Positions 20,282 through 29,762 of a stretch of 30,938 bases of DNA are shown here, piece after piece. Made by a program: the position numbers and the translations under genes. The notes under the pieces were generated by a model that was not told the DNA's origin, made no database searches, and saw only the letters and a list, made by a program, of their open reading frames with translations. Location: contig DF237766.1 in the NCBI GenBank assembly GCA_000708835.1, forward strand, positions 1 through 30,938, written 5' to 3'. Numbering within the stretch: the first letter of the stretch is position 1; every line of letters begins with the position of its first letter. The stretch comes from Klebsormidium nitens. Lineage: Eukaryota > Streptophyta > Klebsormidiophyceae > Klebsormidiales > Klebsormidiaceae.

Positions 20282-23200
20282 TCTAGTTCCCCAAACAGCA
20301 TAGTGCAGTGGTGTCAGCAGACCCTGTGGAAGAAGTGGCAATGTCCAGTCATCCTTGCTTGAGGGTGAAAAGGGCGAAACTATTGAGATATGTGCACAAA
20401 CTATTGAGACATGTGTAGAAGTGGACTTATAAAAACCTGCAATCAGAAACTTGACGTATGTGAACGAGTTGAACAAGCAGGACATCAAGTTTAAGTGGAC
20501 AATAGCGGGGGATTCAGGGATCTTTGGTTCAATTACACATTTGAGGTTCAAATTGAGGGTGCACTTCGAATTGATACCCACTGGCAATTTGGAGAAGAAG
20601 GTTATGCTCTTGGGGTGATCTGATGCGCTTCAAAGTGCTTTTGTGTTGTCTCAACATCATGTGTAGGTCACATGCTTTCGATGCAACCACTGCTAATGCT
20701 GAGCACACTGATCACGGCGAATGTATTGTTCTCCATGAGTGAAGGTCCAGAAAATGCCCAAACGAAGAGGGGAAAGTAGTTGCAATCTCATGTTGAAGAC
20801 AGGAGGATACTAGCTACAATGATCTGAAAGCAGCTATCATTTCACTGCCAGATTGCAGGAGATAAGGCATTTCTTCAGAAACGCTTTTGGAAGGTAGGTA
20901 AAACGCTGCTGTCCTGGCGCTTTACATTTGAAAGGTTAGAGCAACATTAAGGGGGGCACTTTCCTTTTCGAGTTTTCTCTTCTTCACAAAATGCTAGGTA
21001 CAGGAACCTTTAGCCGCTGCTACCACTAAGGATCAAACTTCACCCTTCAACGCCAATCTATGTGGGACCAAGTCAAAAACTATCTGACTTCGTTGACATT
21101 GTATCCCATCAATTCCAAGGATCACCTCGCTTTTAAAATGGTATCGAGAACCTAAAGTTTCATCACTTAAAGGCGACCCTTGGTTGATTGACAATTGCTA
21201 AAGGAGCGCATTACATTGGGGGCAACAAGGTGTTTCATGATGAAGTCCCTCTTTGGTTCACCAAAGCCATTTCCGCTCACTTGAATATTCATGTTCTGGC
21301 GTCTTCTGGCCCTCTCTGATTGAAAAAAGCATAGAGGGCCAGGATCTTAGCTGTTGCTAAACACAGTCACAGAATAACAACGCCAACAAGGTACGGAGTA
21401 GATGCAGCCATCAGCACTGTCTCCGCTACAAAGCTACCACCTGCTTCTCTCTTACCATTGTTTTCACAGGATTCCGCAGGAGCCAACAATTGACAGCAAA
21501 CGGCACGATTGCTGAGAGAAAGGCTGAATGTAAATCTTACCTGCTCCAGGCCTTCTCCATGCTGGGAACGTTGCTGCACCCGGTTGCCGTCCTCATGGCA
21601 TCATGCACAGCTTTCGAGAATTTTGAAATTAACTTTTGAGAGTTTTGTGCAACTTGTGCTCATTTAAATCAACTTTTCAGAGTTCTGCCCAACTTCTGCT
21701 CATTTAGGCCGTATACCGCAGTGTACCTTCTGAGACTTCTTTAAAGAGGCTGTCAATGCTGCATTTAGCCGCTAAATTAGCGCCTGAACTTAAAGACTTC
21801 AGTCTTGAGAGGTCACAGGTCTGCAAAATGGTCAGTCACTGAGTGGCAAGTGCATCAGGCTCTGGCTCTAGCAGGCTGTGCGCAGGTATGATCAAGAGCT
21901 TGCATGAAACTTTGAAAGCTGGCCAGCACCGCCTCACACAGTGGTCAGCACACGTCATGCAGCTCATGCTGCTCATGTGCAGGATCCCGGCCGCGATACG
22001 GTATCGCGAGCTCGCTAGCGAATTAAAGCAACGTGCCGTTCCGGCAGCTGTTGTGAAATGCGGACGGAAACCGGAACGATACGAGCGATCACTTCATACT
22101 ACATACGTACAGTAATTCTGGCACTCGAGGCGGGGAAGCGGCCGATCATAGAGCAACCATGAAGCGTAAGGCAGAAGCGAAGTCGATGACTTCATCACGA
22201 TCAGAGCTCGCTGACACTATCAGAGATCGACTACCTATATCGCCTGCACACGAGCGGCCAATTGAAATACGACATAGCACTGAGTGGCGTCTACAGCAAT
22301 ATGTACAGCCTCTACGTATATAGGCTAGCTGGCGGGCCCGTACCCACTTTTGGAGATCAGAATCTTATGCATCTTTTGTACGATGCACCGAAACTTGATT
22401 ACATCCGACCACCATCCGACAAGCTTGCTATATATTGACTCTCCCTTGTATATACGCCCCACTGGCCGGCACGACGGCCGTCCCGCAATCGCCCAATCTA
22501 GCTGGACGGACGTCGGCCCAGGCTCGTACTCAGTGACTAGCTAGAAAATCAGATAACAGCGGCACACAATAATTCGTGATGTCCCTAAGTAGTGTGGTCG
22601 GGATTAGGCTATGATATCATATACCGGCCGTCAGTCAGTTATACGGTACTTTCCAAGCATCAACCTGAAGAAATTATACGGTCCGACCTACCGTAAGCAG
22701 GTCCACTGAGTCCCGTGCAGCAAACTTGAAGGAATTGCAATCGTCGAGCGGCTGCCTGCAAGCTCTGATGTGAACGGTTTGCATCATCGTAAATAAGTTG
22801 CCTTACTTACGGGCCGTCAAACTTTGCATGATGGCAGGAGTCCGAATAGCGACTTGCGAAAACGACCAGAACATTTACAAGACACGAAGTCCACCTAGAC
22901 TGCTCTGAAAATCTGTCAATAAGGCCGAGACGGCCCCAGCAAAACTGCAGCCTGATTTCAGTGCTGCGACAGCTTTTATTCCTGACAATGGGGCGTAGAC
23001 CAACTCAAAATCACTAGTCAAAATGTCACTGCAGCCGCGATACAGACAGCTTCTGTTCCTGACCCAGTATAAAGTACATAAATACTAAGATGACCTCGTT
23101 GATCTGATACCTTAGGAAGCCCAAATTTGACCCGAAACCTTACTCATCAAGAGGATGAGTACTGTTTTTAGAAGCCGACTTTGTATCCAAACGAGAGACG

Positions 23201-23429
23201 TGTTCGTTGTCAGTCTATGATACATATGGGTCGCCCGTCGAAAGTTTCCACTGCTTCTCAAGACGAGAACGGCCTTTGCTGGCCGCCGACGGCTCTTGTA
23301 TTTTCCAAGACGTCACATAATCTTTCGTCGGCCAGGCTCCCAGCTGCAGCCCTAGCTGTAATTTTAACTGCCCGGGGGCGTCGTTCGGGGGCAATTCCTG
23401 CCCCTAAAATGTTTCAGAGAACCTCAGAC
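20282..23429. other. Intergenic region with a 40-bp tandem duplication
   Basis: No coding exon is supported. It should contain the receptor kinase promoter (a TATAAG-like box on the minus strand near 20427-20434, weak) and the 3' end of the NAC-like gene. Short palindromes include CGCGATAC-G-GTATCGCG at 21992-22008. The part from about 21960 to 22700 has mixed CG-rich and TATA-rich words and may contain old transposon remnants, but I could not define element ends. Confidence 0.4.
21631..21710. repeat. Two 40-bp tandem units
   Basis: Units 21631-21670 and 21671-21710 both begin AACTTTT.AGAGTT and differ at about 8 of 40 positions. They are head-to-tail with no spacer. Confidence 0.8.
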
Positions 23430-26400
23430 CTAGTTCCCCGCCTGCCGGTTCCAGTTCCGGACGTTCTGGTCGCAGCGCGCGCAGAGGTGCGTGTTCGCGT
23501 CGTACGATTCGTCCGTCCTCCCGCAGATGATGCACGCCCCCTCCTGGCAGAAGTTGCTCTCCTGCCGCAGCTCCCCGGTCTTTCCACACCCGAGACACGC
23601 GCCCACGTAAGCGTCGGACTGGCCCGACCCCTCGGAAGAGTCCCCCGGGCTGCTCTGCTGGGCGCTTTCCCCCTCGCCCTCGTTCTCCGGTGCACCTTTT
23701 CCCGGCTCCGGCAGGGCTTGGCTTAGCACGTGGTAGATCCAGGAATCCGCGCGGGGGGATGGAAGCGCGAGCAGCTTTCCAAAACGGGGGGAGGGCGAAA
23801 GCAGACTGAAAAGGTCGGCCGCGAAACTAGGCTCGTCGTCGAAAGCCGCGGTCTCTTCTTTCGGGCGGAACCCTTCAAACTGGGGGATCCCTCCGGGGTT
23901 CAAAGTCGAGGAGTGGCTGGTGGGAAGCTGCAGGGGGACACGCGGCCGCTTGTAGTGCAGTTTCCGGACCTTTTCCGGTGGGGGCGTGGTCGCCGTAACT
24001 GGCTCGCGCTTGACTCCGGTGATGCCCTTGCGCCGGGGCCGGTCGGCGACCTGCATCACCTTGCAGAGCACTAGCGGCTCGTTCTTGGAGATCTGCGGTG
24101 GAAGGGTATAGAAATCTTCAGTTTCGGATGTCATACTAGGTTAAGGCAACGGAACGATTATTCGAAAGGGCAATGACGTGGCAAGGAGGTCGGACTTTCC
24201 GTGATTGCGTGGTTCATGTTTCGGTTGACCTGCAACCGATCTTCGTCATTGCTGAAAGACCAGTTCAAACAAATCAGAAGTCGACCGCAAGATCTTCCCG
24301 CATAATATTGGACTAAAAGCTTTTCTTTCAAAACATCAATGCGTGCGCCCAACGCTTAGGATCCAATGTCAAACATTGCTGAACCGACGAGAGCTTATCG
24401 TCCCTCAATATTGCAGATTTTCTCGAATGTGTCCCAGTGTTGTTGCTGTCTGGCGCGAAATGAACTCTTCAGATTCGATTTGAATCGTAACGCATTCATG
24501 TTTCCAGGTCGAAACTGGTTCGCTGGTTCAAAAAGACAAGGTTTCGTCTTTTCGAGACAGGTTCCTCGAGGTCGCAGTCTTTCTCCGTCAAGGCTGACAA
24601 CCCCATCACAAACTCACCTGATACTCGTGCATCTGCCACTTGAGCCCCGTCCACGCCCGCCCTTTGCTCTTGTGGTTAAAGATAACCTTCTGCGCGTCGT
24701 CGTCGCCCGGGGAGAAGCTGTTGGGGTTCCGCTCCTGATCCCACCAGCCGGAACGCGTTTTGCGCGACCACGCGCCGTTCTTGGCGCGTGTGCGCGTGCA
24801 GAAGAAGAAGCGCGCGCTGCTGGGGGTGGGGGGATCGGCACTGGCACGCGATCCTGCAAAAGGAGAGTCCATGTTAATAACTTGAGCTGTTCTCCATTCC
24901 TTTCCTTGGGTTTACTGGCGCGAGGAAAGAGGCGGCTATTGAGTCCAACTTTCGAGGGCAGCGGTCGGTGTATGGGCAGAGCGAGCACCGGGTGAATGCA
25001 ATGGGAAAGTCGAATGGTTTTAGAGGAAAGGAATTTTTCAGAACATTGCAGCAGCGGAGTAGAGCGAAGAGACGAAGGTGCTAAACGGAGAGGATTCGAC
25101 GCTGGCAGCTCCCAATCAGTATGGGATTGGGTGACATTTATCCGAGTTCTCTCGGTCTTTGACGCACCCGGACAGCAGGACGCGCTGGGGTTTTCACATG
25201 TTCGGAGAGCGAAACCTCACACCGTTGAGGGGAATTTTCAGCGAATCTCACTTTATAACATATTAAAAAACAGGTTCCTGGAACATACGTAGATCGTACA
25301 CCCACCTGACGAGCTGAGCAGGTACTGTGGGTCGATGTTGGTCGACTGGGGCAGCTCCTCGACATTGTCGTGGCCCGTGCCGTTCTCGACCCGGTCTCTC
25401 AGTAGAGACAGCAGCTCCTGGTCGGTGGGGCGGAACGCGACTCCCACGCTGGCCTGGCGGGTCATCTGGAAGGGTTAAGGGACGGGTTAGTGATGGCCGA
25501 AACGCTTGGAAGCTTGTGTGCCTGTTTTTGCACTGGAAAGATCAAGAACGACTCAGCGGACTAGGATGGAGAAGTTGCCGCGGGTGCAAGGAGTCCGTTG
25601 TCAGTGTGTTGGGAGGCATTCCCTTTGCTAGCATGACGTGTCATCTGGAATGGTTAGGTAGCGGTTTGGGAAAGCCCGCGTCAAACGGAAGGAACGTAAT
25701 GGATTCATCGTGGGGTGGAGACTCATGCACACTGAAATGTTACAGGGAATATTTTGGTGCTCAATGGCGTAAGGCAATCTGTTCGCTGGCCTGGCGGATC
25801 TTTTGAATGGGTCAAAGGACGGGTTTTACAAGACCTAGTTACGCTCAAGGGAGGAATCATGAGGGGACCTGAGACCTCATACCTATTTCTGGGTGCTCAA
25901 TGGTGTTCAGTGACTGGACAGCAGATAGTTTAGTGGTTAGGGCCAAGCCTGATAGATTCAGCTAAAGTGGTGTAAAGCAAAACTAGAAAGTCAAGTGAAG
26001 TCAAAAGGAAAGAGGTAGCGCAAAAATGGTTAGGATCTTTCCAGGCTACCGTTTCTAAGGAGTATCTTATTAAAAGGCTAAAGGCCGCTCAGAACCTAAG
26101 AATACAAAAAGTCAAAGCAAGTCAAATGACGGGTAACTCGTGACATTCGCTTCAGCTTGCCAGAACAGGACAAATGAGACTGGGACGAAGGGCGCATGAA
26201 ATACTGTTTAAGTGATGCATACATTTAGAATAGTTTGAGCCAAAGGAGGAGGCTCAAGAAGAGTGCTGAAAAGTAGACTGGGTTTGAAATTGTAGATTCA
26301 GAAACGACAAAATGGTGCATGCGACTTTGACCCTTCTGGAAGAAGTGAATGCATGTATCTTGTGCTTTCGTAGGATTTTGTCCTCTGTGATATCAACAGC

Positions 26401-28509
26401 AAGGAGCTTCCCAGGAAAATGCATGTTCTTCTATACATTTCCTGGCAACAAACCGATGAAGCAGATTGATTTAGCCAGTAACTTTTTCAAAGTAATGTAA
26501 AAACCAAACAGATTGGGGGACAACGGAGCGCAGGTCCACTCAGGAAGGGAGCCGAAAGAATGCAATGGAAACGAACTTACGCTGGGGGTCTGTTCCGATT
26601 CGTCGACTAACTCATTGCTGACCTCAGCAAAGGAGTCTCCAAAGGCGGATGTCAGAGGCTCGTCCTGACCGCTGACTGCACAGTTCTGCAAAGGAGAAAA
26701 ATAAGTCTGGATCAGGGGAATCCAGGCTTGACAATCGGTTTGGTTACGAGGTGTGTTGGAAGAGTAGCAGAGATGACCTTTGAGGATCTTCAAAAAGGAA
26801 GCAGCAGGCTCGTACTGACACGCAACAGCATGACTCTGCAAAGCGAAAAATGGAATGTTGGGATTTCAGTTTCTGAAATGGCGCTGAAGTGGACCTTAAA
26901 GAGGTGAGAGGTTTTGACATAAAAGAAAAGCTTTGACAAAAACATAAGGGTCTGCTTTGGGGGTCCGCTGTAGTGGAACGCTTGTATTGCGGCTGACTGT
27001 AGAGTCCTGGAAAAGGGAACTGCAGAGGCTAGAGGTCCTCAGGATTTAAATTGGTCCAAGATCGGCAGGAAGAAGTCAGAAGGTGGACTTTGATGGAGAT
27101 GCATTGAAATGGGGTCTGGGAGGGCTTGGACACAAGGATGAATGAAGGCTGTTGCAATGTAGAGGGAATTGCAGATGAGCAAACAAGACAGTTGTAACAG
27201 CTTGTCTTAGGAAGCTCAAGTTCAAAATAGGGACAAGAGCCATCTATTTTTCAAATTGCGTCAGATAAAACAGCTTCTGAAGGACTTGCGAGAGAACAGA
27301 TGGTCAACACAGGTCAGCGAGAGCTTGAAAGAAGAGAACGCTGATTTTCTGCTTTGAAAGGAACTTACTGCCACCAAATTGGAAGAGGGGGTGACAAATA
27401 GAAGATTGCTAAGTACAGGAAGGTAGACAGGCTAGGGTGCCAAGCATCATCTCCAAAGAAACGCAAAAGGTAGATACTATAAACATGAAGCACTTCTAGG
27501 TCACATTGCATCCAGTAGGCAATTGACTTAGAGGTGAGCCAGTTACTCTGCTCAAAAAGTTCCTAAAAAGTCCATCACTATAAAGATAGCCTGGAGCACA
27601 AAAGGAACAAAATGATGTAATGCTCTGATTTCAAAACACCGACCAAGACTGGAGAAAGAGCTACGTCAGCTGTTTCTGATGGCAATGAAGGACACAGCCT
27701 CTCCAACTTACGATACAGAAGCATATGAATACATTCTTCAATAACATACGAACATAAAGGAAACTTTGCTGAAGTCATCTCTCACAGAGTGCGACCCATT
27801 AGAATACACATGGAGAAGTTGCACTTACTGGAGTGCCTGGATTGCTCTTGAAGGGAAGGCTCATGGGGTAGACCAGATCCTTCCCCTCCAGACCAAATGT
27901 GTCCTGAGTCTGGGAAGGTGCCTGCCCCAGGCCACTGTTCAGAAAACAAGCAATGCACTGATTTAGATGAAGAGGATGGCATTTGTTCAAACAGTCAGTC
28001 AGTCAATCAGCCTGTCAAAGATTGGATAATCAGCTTTCTACGCTTCAGTGCTGACTCAGATTCAGCGTCAATATGCGCCAGAAAGTAGCACCAATGCTCT
28101 GTGTCAAATGTGCAATGCACACCGCACGCGTTTGCGAGTGTTACATCGAACGCGTCCATCTGCGTCACAACTCCTCCAGATAGGGGCAGCCTGAATGTAC
28201 ACTATCTATGCACACCTGCACCATTGCAAGGACGTCTCACCTGCAGCCTTTGCTGCCTCCGGCCAGGAAAGTGTCAATCCCTTGTCGTGCCACTTGGCAC
28301 ATCTTCTCAACAACGCTGTGCTCCAGCTGCGACACCAACCAATCCTTGCTGGTGGACCCCATTCTAAACTCCAGCGCGCCCCGCCCTTCCGTCACTTTCC
28401 CCTTCAGAACCAGGTCTCCGCTGCCGTTCTCTGGTGCCTTGTTGCCATGAGAAGATTCCAGCGTGAGCTGGATTTTGAAGCGAATCAGGGTGGCCATTTG
28501 GTCTGCCAT
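23430..28509 (-). CDS. Divergent NAC-domain protein with Cys-rich C-terminus (6 exons, 512 aa)
   Basis: Exons on the minus strand: 28509-28241, 27934-27829, 26685-26581, 25465-25306, 24853-24618, 24092-23430. All joins are GT-AG and in phase. Residues about 161-306 look like a NAC DNA-binding domain: VAFRPTDQELLSLL, RFFFCTRT, NGAWSRKTRSGWW, GLKWQMHEYQ and EPLVLCKV. The canonical LPPGFRF start and the WKATG motif are altered. Residues 1-160 are an extension of unknown family that is not expected in NAC proteins. The linker (about 310-450) is Pro/Ser/acid-rich with a KVRKLHYKRPR basic patch that may be a nuclear signal. The C-terminus has seven cysteines at about 458, 461, 474, 479, 482, 496 and 499 (C-x2-C, then C-x4-C-x2-C, then C-x2-C), resembling paired zinc-binding loops. 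A transcription-factor role in the nucleus is inferred. The first exon is probably preceded by a 5' UTR intron with acceptor before 28543. The NAC-encoding exon itself opens with ATG, so a shorter protein could start at 25465. Confidence 0.72.
25600..25850 (-). repeat. Decayed copies of the NAC exon 4 acceptor border
   Basis: The live border (plus-strand CTGGCCTGGCGGGTCATCTGG, exon start at 25465) recurs as GTGTCATCTGGAATGGTTA near 25639-25657 and as CTGGCCTGGCGGATC at 25786-25800. The steps are 179 and about 158 bp. GGTGCTCAATGG at about 25757 and 25892 points to one further, shorter duplication. All are upstream of the live acceptor. Confidence 0.75.
26780..27030 (-). repeat. Two decayed copies of NAC gene exon 3 start
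   Basis: The live exon starts at 26685 after CCTTTGCAG (NCAVSGQDEPLTS). Copies start at 26835 (after GCTTTGCAG, reading SHAVACQYEPAAS) and at 27006 (after TTTTCCAG, keeping ACAGTCAGCCGC and ACCCCCAAAGCAGACC). The steps are 150 and 171 bp. Both are upstream in the direction of transcription. A donor-like remnant (GGCAGTAAGTTCCTTTC) near 27355-27372 may be a further piece of the same exon. Confidence 0.8.
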
Positions 28510-29112
28510 TGTTGGGTCACAGTTGAAGGGGCGTCCGGAGCTGCTGCAAGGAGAGGCACAGAGTGCGCCCATTTGCAAGCCTTATTTAGCGCGAGCAAAG
28601 CTCACTGAAACTGCTGTTGATCTCACTTTCCTTACTTGAAAACGTTTTTGAAAGCTCCACTCCTTCCAGCTGCAGCCTTATAAGAGGCGGCTCACAGTAT
28701 GTGCATGCAATGCGGGTTGTCTGGATGCTGTCGCTACTCTAAGAGTCTCTGGCGTGCACTTGGTGATACCGGATTGGGCCAGTTGCCTGGTCATTGACTC
28801 TCATTGACCGGGCTTCCATGCACCGTTGTGACAGCTCCTGTTGATATACCTAGCTGACTGAGGTTCTCGCGCAAATCAGAGATACAGAATTTCGGGCCTA
28901 CTGATTGGTTAAAATTTGCCCCCTTCAATCGCTCTTCTCGCCCAGCTACCTAGTATTGATGCTCCATGGGATCCCTGACTTAAGGTACCCTCGAAAAAGG
29001 CGCCATACCGTACATCATCTGATGCATCGCTGCATATGTACCGTACTAGGGAAATTACTGACCAAGAACAGCTACAGTTCAACGAGTCTTCAATTTCCAA
29101 GATCAGCGTGCA
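28510..29112. other. Upstream region of the NAC-like gene
   Basis: On the minus strand there is a CTTATAAGG box at about 28678-28686 and an acceptor-like TCTCCTTGCAG ending at about 28544. This would fit a promoter and a short 5' UTR intron before the ATG at 28509. No other coding exon is supported. Confidence 0.35.
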
Positions 29113-29155
29113 GATGAATCCAGAGGTTCTAGCAAATTTTCGCCGGCCGTGCATT

Positions 29156-29185
29156 CTGCACGCCGGGCTCCGCCCGGGCGTGCAG
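29156..29185. repeat. Left subterminal GC-rich hairpin of the hAT element
   Basis: CTGCACGCCGGGC pairs with GCCCGGGCGTGCAG across a short loop. Nearly the same hairpin occurs near the right end at 29671-29701. Further TGCACGC words nearby resemble the clustered subterminal repeats known as transposase-binding sites in hAT elements. Confidence 0.75.
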
Positions 29186-29670
29186 AGCCGGCTCCCCGGC
29201 GTGCACGCTCGGGGCCAAGGCTCTCGACCGGGAGTTTCCGGCCTGCATGGCCGGGCATTCATGCCGGCCCCTTCACAAATCCGCGAACGCCAGATATCAT
29301 TGATAGCCTGGCTGTAAGCCAATGTATACGGACGGATCGGCCCAAGCCTTGCCTTCCAGTCCCAATTTTCGATTCATACTGATAGGTATAGCCACCCGCG
29401 ACTCTGACGTCCGAGCTCAGGTTGCCTTTATCCACGGTTCTTTGTGGTTAAGATTTGTATCGAACGGTCAGTCTGGCTGCAAACTGTGTTTAAGGTTTTA
29501 CAGGGGTTGCAAAGTTGCTCGGGGCTCGATATTCCGTCAGTGCGAGATATAATTGGAGAGGTTTGTCGACAGCTTCTTGTGGTCATTTCTGAGTCACTTG
29601 CTGAGCCGCATCTTATAAGACAAGACTACCGGGCATTAGGTTTAAACCCCTGAGAATCCTGCACGCTGAC

Positions 29671-29701
29671 CTGCACGCCGGGCTGCCGCCCGGGCGTGCA
29701 G
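29671..29701. repeat. Right subterminal GC-rich hairpin of the hAT element
   Basis: It has the same stem as the left hairpin (CTGCACGCCGGGC and GCCCGGGCGTGCAG), with one more loop base. Additional GCACGCC words lie between it and the right terminus. Confidence 0.75.
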
Positions 29702-29762
29702 ACAATCACCCGGGCGTGCTATGCACGCCAATCTGCACGCCGCTAGAACCACTGGATGAATC

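Larger units (their letters stand above)
29113..29762. mobile_element. Non-autonomous hAT-type transposon (MITE-like, 634 bp) with 8-bp target duplication
   Basis: The element runs 29121-29754. Its ends are CAGAGGTTCTAGC and, reversed, CAGTGGTTCTAGC: 13 bp with one mismatch. It is flanked on both sides by the identical 8-mer GATGAATC (29113-29120 and 29755-29762). An 8-bp target duplication and CAG-type ends are the signature of the hAT superfamily. No transposase frame is present, so it would depend on an autonomous relative. GC-rich hairpins lie just inside each end, at 29156-29185 and 29671-29701. The intact duplication suggests a fairly recent insertion. Confidence 0.85.

Noticed and set aside
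20282-20330. Possible copy of the signal-peptide exon (CTGCACTATGCTGTTTGG against CTCCACTACGCGGTCCTC)
   Set aside because: Only about 16 of 26 bases match; could be chance.
21843-22115. Plus-strand open frame of 90 aa
   Set aside because: No recognisable domain, no splice context and mixed-composition intergenic DNA around it.
23181-23726. Plus-strand open frame of 181 aa
   Set aside because: It is antisense to the last exon of the NAC-like gene; its open frame is a by-product of GC-rich codons.
24366-24995. Plus-strand open frame of 209 aa
   Set aside because: Antisense to the NAC exon at 24618-24853 and its flanking introns; low-complexity composition and no domain.
29036-29382. Open frames across the hAT element
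   Set aside because: They read through terminal hairpins and have no transposase motifs.
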